The translations under genes were made by a program, and so were the position numbers. Source: Candidatus Woesearchaeota archaeon (GTDB lineage Archaea > Nanobdellota > Nanobdellia > Woesearchaeales > JAGVXP01). From it: a stretch of 38,545 bases of DNA. This document shows positions 24,553 through 31,263 of this stretch, one piece after another (position 1 is the stretch's first letter; every line of letters begins with the position of its first letter). The stretch covers positions 1-38,545 of the forward strand of contig JAGVXP010000020.1 of the NCBI GenBank assembly GCA_018303725.1, read 5' to 3'. The notes beneath the pieces are model-generated. The model had not been told where the DNA came from and searched no databases. It saw only the letters and a list, made by a program, of their open reading frames with translations.

Positions 24553-26769
24553 ATGCTAAAAAAAACAAATAAAAAATTGGCGCTTCTGCCTCTTGTGTTA
24601 GTATCCTTTCTAATAATCTTTGTAAGGGCAGAAGAAGCTGTTGTAGCTTGCCCCTGCACGCCAGTTGCATACCAGTTTATAATCCAGAATTCCGGTGGGG
24701 ATATAGAGGCTTATAATTTAACTATTGATATCTTCTCTCAATATGCTGCTTTCAGCCAAAAAATCTTTAGCTTAGGGAGCGGACAGAGCCAGCTTGTTTA
24801 TCTTTATTTATCCTTGCCATGCAATGTTTATGGTTTAAATAATATAAACCTGATTGTAAATGCTGAAAAAAGCGGAGCAGTTGACAAAGTCCCATTCCAG
24901 ATTGATATAATCCCCTGTTATGATTTTAAGGTTGAGCTGGGAAATGATTTTTTAATAACTGAAAATGCAGCCCCTTTGGTTTTTAACCCGCATATAGGCT
25001 CATATTCTGTCTGTGAAGGCGACGCAAAAGCAATTCCTGTTTTAGTCACAAATCTAGGAGAAACAGCTGAAAAATACACCTTTAGTCTGGATGGTGAAAA
25101 GTGGTCAGCTTTATACACCAATGCGCTTGAATTACAAACAAAACAGTACGGGGTAACTTACATAAGCTTAGCCCCCCCTTTTGGCTCGGAAGGAAGCTAT
25201 GGCCTGATTTTTGACACAACAAATAGCATAGGTGATACAACACTATTCAATAAGGTTGATATTGATGTTGAAGAGTGTTATTCTGCTTCTCTCAAGCTGT
25301 CTAAAAAGAAAGATGGATTATGCTGCGAGCAAGCCACTTATGATGTCCTTATAAAAAATGATGGGAAAGTTGATGGTTATTTTGATTTGGCTTTAGATGC
25401 GCCTGGCTGGGCCAATTTATCCAGTGATTCTGTTTATATAGGCAGTGGAAAAGAAGCCTCTCTAAAACTGCTTGTTAGCCCCCCCTGTGATACAACAGGG
25501 AAATATAATATTGGTGTTTCTGCATTATTGAGGAATAATAAAAATATTAAATTAAAGGATGGGATGGAGCTGGATATCAGCAAAAAAGAGGACTGCTATA
25601 AAGCAGAGATAGCTGTTGAAGGCAAAACAGCAGTAGGTTATAAAACAAGCGCAATACCAATAAAAATTACAAATAAGGGCATTAAACCAGCAGACTATTC
25701 TGTTAGTTTAGAAGCACAAGACTGGGTCAAAGCAAGCACCAATCAGCTGAAATTAAATCCTGAAAAAGAATCCTTTATCAATCTTAATGTTGTCCCTTCT
25801 GAAAAAATTGAGCAGGGAAGCTATGAAACAACAATTAGATTGGATTATAATAATGTTACATATGTCAAAAAATTTGATATAAGGCTTAAAAAAGAAAATC
25901 CCCTAATTAAGAAAGCCAGGGAATTAATAGTCTATTACCAATATTATATATATGCTGCAGTCTTGTTGGTGATAATTATTATTGCTCTTATCAAGCCGGT
26001 AAAGAATAAGGTGAGGAAATGGAAAAAAAGAAGGGCAATAAGGAAAAAAAGAAGGGAAGAGAAAAAAGCCAGATTGGCGGAAGAGGAAGAGAAGAGAAAG
26101 CGTGAAGAGGAAAAAAGGCTGCAAGAGGAGCAAAAAAGGCTGGAGAAAGAAAAAATAAAAGAAGAAACAGAAAAAAAACAGGAAGAAAAGCTTAGAAAAG
26201 CCGAAGAAAAGAAAGAAGCCAAAAAAACAATAAAACCAGGAAAAAGGATAAGCTTGGCAAAATACATATCTATAATAGTTTTATTAATGCTTTTAGGCGC
26301 GCTTGTATTCACTTTTATCTATTTTGATTTGCTAAAAGACATTAGCGGCTTATTTGCATACATAAAAGATTATATTCCTTACATCATAGGAGGCATCCTT
26401 GCGTTGGTAATCTTGATATTATTTTTGAATCTAATCAGAAAAAGGCCAAAAAAGGGGGAAATTAAGGAGGAGAAAAAGGAAGAGCCCAAAAAAGTTGAAA
26501 AAAAGATTGCCAAAAAAGAGGCTAAGACGGGGAGGATTTCAAAAAAAACAATTAAGACTATTGCAATGATAATGTTGGGTTTGGTCATTTTGGCTGTTTT
26601 GGTATTTGCCTTTTTTTATTATAATCTGGCTGATATAATCAAAGATTACATGGTTTTATACTATACTTATATAATTATAGGAATTGTTGTGCTGATTGTT
26701 TTGATATTTATGCTGAGGCTTTATAAGTCAATAGCTGACTTTCTTATGAGAGAGAACGGGAAGAAATAA
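24553..26769 (+). CDS. Large membrane protein: extracellular NEW3-like domains and a long charged cytoplasmic helix
   Basis: After a signal peptide, four Ig-like NEW3-type domains fill residues about 30-455; the first three carry Cys pairs (ACPCTP, LCCEQATY, SPPCDTTG). A first membrane segment lies near 462-482 (YAAVLLVIIIIAL). Then comes about 85 residues almost entirely of Lys, Arg and Glu, which looks like a single alpha helix or coiled coil, followed by four more membrane segments (near 570-592, 606-628, 669-690, 703-725) with a second short charged loop. I know of no family with this exact layout. The 5 segments would place N- and C-termini on opposite sides. It lies 83 nt after the previous surface protein and may be co-expressed. 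Confidence 0.85.
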   Translation: MLKKTNKKLALLPLVLVSFLIIFVRAEEAVVACPCTPVAYQFIIQNSGGDIEAYNLTIDIFSQYAAFSQKIFSLGSGQSQLVYLYLSLPCNVYGLNNINLIVNAEKSGAVDKVPFQIDIIPCYDFKVELGNDFLITENAAPLVFNPHIGSYSVCEGDAKAIPVLVTNLGETAEKYTFSLDGEKWSALYTNALELQTKQYGVTYISLAPPFGSEGSYGLIFDTTNSIGDTTLFNKVDIDVEECYSASLKLSKKKDGLCCEQATYDVLIKNDGKVDGYFDLALDAPGWANLSSDSVYIGSGKEASLKLLVSPPCDTTGKYNIGVSALLRNNKNIKLKDGMELDISKKEDCYKAEIAVEGKTAVGYKTSAIPIKITNKGIKPADYSVSLEAQDWVKASTNQLKLNPEKESFINLNVVPSEKIEQGSYETTIRLDYNNVTYVKKFDIRLKKENPLIKKARELIVYYQYYIYAAVLLVIIIIALIKPVKNKVRKWKKRRAIRKKRREEKKARLAEEEEKRKREEEKRLQEEQKRLEKEKIKEETEKKQEEKLRKAEEKKEAKKTIKPGKRISLAKYISIIVLLMLLGALVFTFIYFDLLKDISGLFAYIKDYIPYIIGGILALVILILFLNLIRKRPKKGEIKEEKKEEPKKVEKKIAKKEAKTGRISKKTIKTIAMIMLGLVILAVLVFAFFYYNLADIIKDYMVLYYTYIIIGIVVLIVLIFMLRLYKSIADFLMRENGKK

Positions 26770-27936
26770 TTATATTCTTACCAAGCCGATTATCTTCAAT
26801 ATTTCATAAATTGTACCTGCAATAAACATTGCTATAAAGGTAAGATTCAGCAGCTTGTTTTCTTTTATGCTGTACTCTGGTTTTCTCTGGCCGAATTTTT
26901 TTGCCTTCCATATCATCAGCACCACCAGCACCCCCATCAATCCTCCTGAAAACGCTCCGGTTATATCTATCACCTTGAAAAACGCATTGTCAATATTTGT
27001 CATTATCATAATCAGGGCTATAGCCAAAGGAAGAAAACAAACCAGAGAAGATGCTAAGTTTTTCTTGCACCCAAAATCAAAGCAGTACATCTCCTTTAAA
27101 GCCAAACCAACAGCTATGAAGCTTGTTGCCATTGTTAAAATCCCAAAAGCAGTCCCAAACAAAAGCATCTTAAAGCCTAAAACAGTTGCTAAACCAAGAA
27201 TCGCCCCCTCTGTTGTTGCGTTGCCTGTAACACCCACAACAATAAAAGCGAAAATCAGGTAAACTACTATAGGTATTAAAGAGCCAATAATAATGGCCTT
27301 TTTCATATCTTCCTTGTTGTTCTTTAATTCTTCCCTTAGCTCAGGAATTGCCCCTATCCCAAGATAGGCAAATAAAACAACGCCATACGGGATAAAAATA
27401 TTTTTTATGTTGAATGATGTTAAATTTTCCTGGTTGATTGAGGAAAATGCCAGGATAAATATTATAAAGCCAATAAACAACAAGAAAAAAACCATCAGCA
27501 GCTCGCTTTCTTCTATAATCCTCAATCCCTTATAAACCAAAAAAGACACTGCAATAAAGAATAAGATAGAGTAAATCAGAGGAGAGCCCCCAAATTGAGG
27601 GGAGAGGATGGCATTCAGGAATTCTCCCTCCTTTATTGTATAAGCGACCAAAGCGCCGTACATGCCAAACATCATGCCAAAAGTCATCAGCTTTTTTCCA
27701 ATCTTGCCTAAATATATATTAGCATAGCCTGTTAATTGATGATCTCCTTTGGTTCTTAAAACAATCTCGCCAATATAAAGGTTTAGAAACAAAATAACAA
27801 TGCCTATCACAATTATATCAATAATTCCTGTTACAAAACCAGCCTTTGCAACAACAAAAGGTATCCCTAAGATGCCTGCTCCGATTACAAAGCCAACCAA
27901 TGTGGCTATTGCTTCTAAAAGGTGTTTTTTTGGCAT
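26770..27936 (-). CDS. Amino acid permease (AAAP/aromatic amino acid transporter type)
   Basis: The 388-aa protein has about 11 hydrophobic segments. The first segment LVGFVIGAGILGIPFVVAKAG is the signature of the AAAP/APC-superfamily transporters: the unwound helix with GAGILGIP binds the substrate backbone. The conserved YGALVAYTIKEGEFL and later IPEL segments are like tryptophan/tyrosine permeases. The gene ends right next to the 3' end of the previous gene (convergent, stops adjacent). A TTTATATAA box about 26 nt before the ATG on the minus strand predicts a leaderless message. The exact amino acid is not readable. Confidence 0.9.
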   Translation of the reverse strand: MPKKHLLEAIATLVGFVIGAGILGIPFVVAKAGFVTGIIDIIVIGIVILFLNLYIGEIVLRTKGDHQLTGYANIYLGKIGKKLMTFGMMFGMYGALVAYTIKEGEFLNAILSPQFGGSPLIYSILFFIAVSFLVYKGLRIIEESELLMVFFLLFIGFIIFILAFSSINQENLTSFNIKNIFIPYGVVLFAYLGIGAIPELREELKNNKEDMKKAIIIGSLIPIVVYLIFAFIVVGVTGNATTEGAILGLATVLGFKMLLFGTAFGILTMATSFIAVGLALKEMYCFDFGCKKNLASSLVCFLPLAIALIMIMTNIDNAFFKVIDITGAFSGGLMGVLVVLMIWKAKKFGQRKPEYSIKENKLLNLTFIAMFIAGTIYEILKIIGLVRI

Positions 27937-27999
27937 AGCTGATTTTTTATTAAGAATTATATAAATCTTATTGTTATAATCAAAGGATTAGTTGAATTA

Positions 28000-28163
28000 G
28001 GATACTGTTTACTTATCGGCACCTATTAGCAAAAACATTGTTTTTGTAATGTTGTAAACCAAATCCATAGACGATAATAAGCAAGCCCAAAAGTATTAAA
28101 ATGTAAGAAACCAGTCCAACTACCGAAGACTAAACAATACCTTGAATTAGCAAATTATATAAA
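28000..28163. other. Intergenic stretch with short hairpins, no gene seen
   Basis: Between the permease promoter and element B there are about 160 nt without a coding frame. GTTTAC and GTAAAC can pair around an inner perfect hairpin CAAAAAC-att-GTTTTTG, which again has a 3-nt loop. A tRNA-type fold was not found. It may be part of the same hairpin-rich region or an unidentified small RNA. Confidence 0.3.
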
Positions 28164-28440
28164 TGTCAGAAACTTTCCACCAGTTTATGTCGGAAATGCT
28201 TTGCATTTCTGAGCACATTAAAAATCCCTTGATTTTTAATGAAACTGGTGGCTGAAAGCCAATCTCATTTCAGATGATGGAAAGTTTCTGAGTGTTTAAA
28301 ATGGCAAAGCCATTTTTAACAAACCAAAAATTCCTTTCAGGAATTTTTCAGTTCATGCTCAAAAACCACCCACATTAATGGGATGGCTTTATAGGCGTAA
28401 GCCTTTCATGCCACCCATCAAAGATGGGTGGTTTTTGACA
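28164..28440 (+). repeat. Four-hairpin variable-stem element, long copy B with nested insertions
   Basis: The linkers TGTCA, TGAGTGTTT, TAACAAACCA, TCAGTTCATGCTCA and TGACA are identical to copy A. Hairpins: 1, an outer GAAACTTTCC/GGAAAGTTTC plus ACCAGTTT/AAACTGGT stem; 2, AAAATGGC-aaa-GCCATTTT; 3, AAAATTCCT-ttc-AGGAATTTT; 4, AAAACCACCCA/TGGGTGGTTTT with an internal ATGGGaTGGC/GCCACCCAT stem. Inside the loop of hairpin 1 sits what looks like a second small element (TGTC, GAAATGC-ttt-GCATTTC, TGAGCA, then a 10-bp hairpin). It lies between the divergent permease and PIN genes. Confidence 0.85.
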
Positions 28441-28453
28441 GAAAAGAACCAGC

Positions 28454-28879
28454 ATGATCAAAATGGCAGAAAAATTCTACTTTGATACCTCAATCTGGCT
28501 AGATTTTTTTGAGGATAGAGATGAACCAAATTTACCTAAAGGGAGATGGGCTCATGAACTTATAAACAAAATAATAAAAAGCGACAGTAAGATACTATAT
28601 TCGGACAACAATATCTTTGAGCTAAAGGTAGCTGGGTATAGCACATATGAAATTGAGGCGATTCTTATAAAGCTTAAGCCAATTCTAATATTTGTAGAAT
28701 CTACTGAAAAAGAAGTTGGCAAAGCTAAGGATATAGCGTTACGGAGAAATATCCCGAAAAGGGATGCTTTGCATGCACTCATAGCTAGAGACAACAGGGC
28801 AAAATTGGTTAGTTTAGACCAGCATTTCAAAAAGCTTCTTGATATCACAAAGCCTAACAGACCGCAAGACATTATTTAG
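28454..28879 (+). CDS. PIN-domain ribonuclease (VapC-like toxin candidate)
   Basis: The 141-aa protein has the four acidic positions of the PIN fold: the Asp in FYFDTSIWLDFFED, the Glu in NIFELKVAG, the Asp in KRDALHALIA, and the Asp in LVSLDQHFKKL. PIN nucleases cut RNA with a metal ion. Either the ATG at 28454 or the one at 28463 (MAEKFYFD) could be the start. Its tail overlaps the tail of a convergent ribbon-helix-helix gene by 8 nt, instead of the usual antitoxin-first operon. Element B ends 13 nt upstream, so its promoter must lie inside or beyond that element. Confidence 0.9.
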   Translation: MIKMAEKFYFDTSIWLDFFEDRDEPNLPKGRWAHELINKIIKSDSKILYSDNNIFELKVAGYSTYEIEAILIKLKPILIFVESTEKEVGKAKDIALRRNIPKRDALHALIARDNRAKLVSLDQHFKKLLDITKPNRPQDII

Positions 28880-29132
28880 CTTTTAGTTTCTCTTCGATCA
28901 TATCAAAAGCCTTTTCGCCTGCCCTATGCAACTCATCATCAGTTGTTCTTCTTTTAGACGAGCCTCTCAGCTTTGCAACCTGCCTTAAAAGCTCGTCTTT
29001 TTCCAAATCTGAAAGCTTTTCTCTAATAGCATCTCTAATAAATTCAGTTCTGGTGCTGTATCTATTTTTCTTTAATGTTTGGTCAACTTCTTTCAATAGC
29101 CCATCTTCCAATTTTAGACTGATTGTTTCCAT
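28872..29132 (-). CDS. Ribbon-helix-helix protein (VapB-like antitoxin candidate)
   Basis: The N-terminus METISLKLEDGLLKEVDQTL followed by RYSTRTEFIRDAIREKL is a clear ribbon-helix-helix fold; the second half is a charged helical tail suited to bind a toxin. The track starts at 29153, but a TTTAAATA box on the minus strand (29158-29165) predicts a transcript start near 29135, so the ATG at 29132 (METISLKL) is chosen, giving 86 aa. An inverted repeat (29135-29160) at the promoter is its likely own operator. It faces the PIN gene tail to tail with an 8-nt overlap. Confidence 0.9.
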   Translation of the reverse strand: METISLKLEDGLLKEVDQTLKKNRYSTRTEFIRDAIREKLSDLEKDELLRQVAKLRGSSKRRTTDDELHRAGEKAFDMIEEKLKAK

Positions 29133-29134
29133 AG

Positions 29135-29160
29135 TATTACTTAGTATGTACAAAGTAATA
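29135..29160 (-). promoter_or_regulatory. Inverted repeat operator at the RHH (antitoxin-like) promoter
   Basis: TATTACTT (29135-29142) and AAGTAATA (29153-29160) are perfect 8-bp arms with a 10-nt spacer. They fill the stretch between the TATA box and the start codon of the ribbon-helix-helix gene, so binding there would block transcription. Autoregulation is the usual arrangement for this protein family. Confidence 0.55.
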
Positions 29161-29217
29161 TTTAAATCTTTTGGTATCTAAATATTAATAGAATAATAAA
29201 TAATTTAAGAATGTGAA

Positions 29218-29379
29218 TGGGGATGCAGGGATTTGAAGTTCAGGATTGTAAAAAATCCTTACAATCTCCCTGATCAGCCGGTATCGCCAATTAATCATTG
29301 CTTGAAGCTCATTGCTCCAATTGCTGGAGCCAGCGATAATAGCCAGGATGTACGGATTGCTCCTTTATACTACATCCCC
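29218..29379 (-). tRNA. tRNA-Trp (CCA) gene with three apparent introns
   Basis: On the minus strand the gene begins GGGGATG-TA and ends CATCCCC-A, a perfect acceptor stem with discriminator A as in archaeal tRNA-Trp; CCA is not encoded. The anticodon arm is GCTGG-CTCCAG-[intron]-A-CCGGC. The 41-nt intron (29323-29283) sits at the canonical 37/38 site with AG|C and AT|A 3-nt bulges. The T arm CAGGG-TTCAAAT-CCCTG is interrupted by a 30-nt intron (29267-29238) at 53/54, with a textbook bulge-helix-bulge: inner stem GATTGTAA/TTACAATC, central TCAG/CTGA, bulges GG|A and AC|T. A third insertion of about 16 nt (29358-29343) must be removed from the D loop to give a normal D arm; its borders are less sure. 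The spliced tRNA would be 75 nt. A TTTAAAAA box lies about 35 nt upstream. Confidence 0.85.
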
Positions 29380-29511
29380 ATTGGCCTAAAGAAAAGCTTG
29401 TTTGTTTTTAAATATTTTCTTTTAAGAACATTTATATATCAGCTACCTCCTTTTGTATTCAGATGGTTTTAAGAAATCTGGAAAAGGCACAGAACACAGA
29501 ATGGAAATAAA

Positions 29512-30390
29512 ATGGATAAAGAAAAATCACTGATTGTATTCCAAGACAAAAAAATTCGAAGAATTTGGCATGAGGAAGAGTGGTATTTCTCTGTATCTGA
29601 TATTATAGCGGTGCTTACAGACAGCAAGGACGAATTAGCCTACTGGAGGAAGCTAAAAGAACGGGAACCTCAACTCGTGACAATTTGTCACGGTTTGAAA
29701 TTGCAGGCAAAAGACGGAAAAATGAGGTATGCTGACTGTGTAAACACAAAAAATGCGTTTAGGCTTATACAATCAATTCCTTCCCCAAAAGCTGAGCCAT
29801 TTAAGCAATGGTTAGCCAAAGTAGGCTATGAAAGGATACAAGAGATAGAAAATCCAGAGCTTGCTCAGGACAGGGTTAAGGTATATTATGAACTGAAGGG
29901 TTATCCCAAAGAATGGATTGACAAGAGGCTAAGGGGAATTGTCATAAGGCAGGACTTAACAGACGAATGGAAATCAAGGGATATTAAAGAGCAGGATGAT
30001 TTTGCTATCCTTACAAATGAGATATCAAAAGCTACTTTTGACAAAACAGTCCAAGAATACAAGCAATTCAAGGGCTTAAAGAAAAAAAGCCAGAATTTAA
30101 GAGACCACATGACTGACTGGGAATTAATACTGACAATGGTTGGAGAAAAAGCTACAACAGACATAACCATCTCAAAAGATTCCAAAGGATTTGAAAAATG
30201 CAAAGAATCAGCAGTAGAAGGCGGAACAATTGCCAGGAATACAAGAAAAGAAATTGAGCAGAAAACAGGGAAGTCAATCATTTCGAATGATAATTATCTT
30301 TATTTAGAGAAGAAAAGGAAGAAGCAACTGGAAAAAATGAAAATGACAAAAATCAGTAAATTGTCTGTAACAAACTTTCTTTTCCTCTAA
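29512..30390 (+). CDS. Bro-N/DinD-like protein
   Basis: Residues about 8-110 (IVFQDKKIRRIWHEEEWYFSVSDIIAVLTDS, then YADCVNTKNAFRLIQSIPSPKAEPFKQWLAKVG) are the Bro-N domain, common in viruses, prophages and mobile elements. The following ELAQDRVKVYYELKGYPKEWIDKRLRGI segment is shared with DinD-like DNA-damage proteins. The end differs from what one expects: after the basic RKKQLEKMKMTK stretch the last residues (VTNFLFL) are encoded by the first arm of a hairpin cluster, so the natural C-terminus may have been replaced. It lies next to the tRNA-Trp gene, a common integration neighbourhood. Function is uncertain. Confidence 0.85.
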   Translation: MDKEKSLIVFQDKKIRRIWHEEEWYFSVSDIIAVLTDSKDELAYWRKLKEREPQLVTICHGLKLQAKDGKMRYADCVNTKNAFRLIQSIPSPKAEPFKQWLAKVGYERIQEIENPELAQDRVKVYYELKGYPKEWIDKRLRGIVIRQDLTDEWKSRDIKEQDDFAILTNEISKATFDKTVQEYKQFKGLKKKSQNLRDHMTDWELILTMVGEKATTDITISKDSKGFEKCKESAVEGGTIARNTRKEIEQKTGKSIISNDNYLYLEKKRKKQLEKMKMTKISKLSVTNFLFL

Positions 30391-30508
30391 ATCTCAAAGT
30401 TTTTCAAACTTTGAGGGCTTAAAAATCCTTTGGATTTTTAAGCAAGAAAGTTCGTCAAAGTTTAAAAAGCGAAGCTTTTAAAACATTTAAAAATCTAAGA
30501 TTTTTAAA
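30373..30508 (+). repeat. Triloop hairpin cluster D at the 3' end of the Bro-N gene
   Basis: An outer stem AACTTTCTT/AAGAAAGTT encloses two perfect hairpins, CTCAAAGTTT-ttc-AAACTTTGAG and CTTAAAAATCC-ttt-GGATTTTTAAG. Two more follow: TTTAAAAAGC-gaa-GCTTTTAAA (one bulge) and TTTAAAAATC-taa-GATTTTTAAA. All have 3-nt loops like elements A and B, but the conserved linkers are absent. The Bro-N stop codon (30388-30390) lies inside the structure. Confidence 0.7.
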
Positions 30509-30527
30509 AGAAAAACTATCCAATAAA

Positions 30528-30875
30528 TTAAAAACTAATCTTATCTCCTACCTCTGTTCTTGTTTTTCGGATTAAATCAGATGGCAGCTCTATAACATAC
30601 TTTGCCCCTTTCTTTGGTGTTAGCAAATGAAATGGTTTAAGGCTTTCTTTCAGTTCAACAACTTCCTTATCTTTATTCAGAAATAAAACATCTATTGGGT
30701 AAAAAACAAAAAACATGTGCAATGGCACAATATTTTCTTTTTTGAAAACAAAAATCAACGCCTTGTCATCTAGTTTTTTTGAAAACATCAGGCCTATTGA
30801 TTTTGTCAGGCTGTTTTTGCAGAATTTTACATTGTAAACTAAATCTATGTTTTTTGTTGCGTTTTTTAATGCCAT
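30528..30875 (-). CDS. DUF192-family protein
   Basis: The protein shows the DUF192 pattern: KSIGLMFSKKL near residue 30, LIFVFKKENIVPLHMFFVFYPIDVLFLNKDKEVVE in the middle, then a KYVIELPSDLIRKTRTEVGDKI end. This small beta-rich fold is widespread in bacteria and archaea; its role is not firmly known. The length (115 aa) is typical without a signal peptide, so this copy is cytoplasmic. The first ten residues (MALKNATKNI) are not covered by the domain. It stands alone, convergent with the Bro-N gene. Confidence 0.88.
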   Translation of the reverse strand: MALKNATKNIDLVYNVKFCKNSLTKSIGLMFSKKLDDKALIFVFKKENIVPLHMFFVFYPIDVLFLNKDKEVVELKESLKPFHLLTPKKGAKYVIELPSDLIRKTRTEVGDKISF

Positions 30876-31033
30876 ATTCCCTAGATTAATGCCCCATTAT
30901 AAAAATTTTTTGCTGTTTATCACTTTTGAGAAGTTCCACGCCAGCGAAAGATTTAAATATTACTTGATGTTTAGGGTTTTAGGGGGAATTCAACATTTTT
31001 TGATTTTTTGTTGGAATAGAAAAACAATTTTAC

Positions 31034-31102
31034 AAAGGAAAAACGAAACAATAAACATTGCGAAGCAATTTTTAAGCTTCGTTTTCCTTTGGAAAACGAA
31101 AC
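31034..31102 (+). repeat. Hairpin cluster E with competing stems before the S-layer-like gene
   Basis: GGAAAAACGAA (31037-31047) and GGAAAACGAA (31091-31100) are near-identical, and both can pair with TTCGTTTTCC (31078-31087) between them; the nearer pairing is perfect with a ttt loop, the farther one encloses a second hairpin ATTGC-gaa-GCAAT. Only one of the two can form at a time. It lies just upstream of the TATA box (31115-31122) of the 1231-aa surface protein, so it is probably outside that transcript. The remaining part of this 388-nt gap holds the promoter and leader. Confidence 0.6.
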
Positions 31103-31114
31103 ATTTAAATATAA

Positions 31115-31263
31115 TATATAAAATAGTAGATAGAAAAGAGTTTAGACTATACTAATACAAGTCTAAACTGTTATTGTAAAGGGGTTTTAAACAAAAAAGA
31201 GGATAAAAAGCTTTTATCCTTCTGAAAATCAATTAAAAATGAAAAAGGGGAGGTTTAGATAAA
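31115..31263 (+). promoter_or_regulatory. Promoter and structured leader of the S-layer-like gene
   Basis: TATATAAA at 31115-31122 predicts a transcript start near 31145. AGTTTAGACT (31139-31148) and AGTCTAAACT (31160-31169) form an inverted repeat across that start, an operator or 5' hairpin. Further on AGGATAAAA-agc-TTTTATCCT (31200-31220) is a perfect 9-bp triloop hairpin within the about 119-nt leader. GGGGAGG at 31247-31253 is a strong ribosome binding site 10 nt before the ATG. A long structured leader with strong signals fits a very abundant protein. Confidence 0.55.

Noticed and set aside
28250-28290. C/D-box small RNA (GATGATG followed by CTGA inside element B)
   Set aside because: The spacing is too short for a guide and the motifs fall in the arms of the hairpin, so the match is likely chance.
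28164-28440. Integron attC site
   Set aside because: Variable stems are reminiscent of attC, but the RYYYAAC/GTTRRRY core boxes and a tyrosine integrase are not visible, and the conserved parts are linkers between several hairpins.
29233-29472. 79-aa ORF on the plus strand
   Set aside because: It lies over the antisense strand of the tRNA-Trp gene and has no ribosome binding site or domain; the open frame comes from the GC-rich tRNA sequence.
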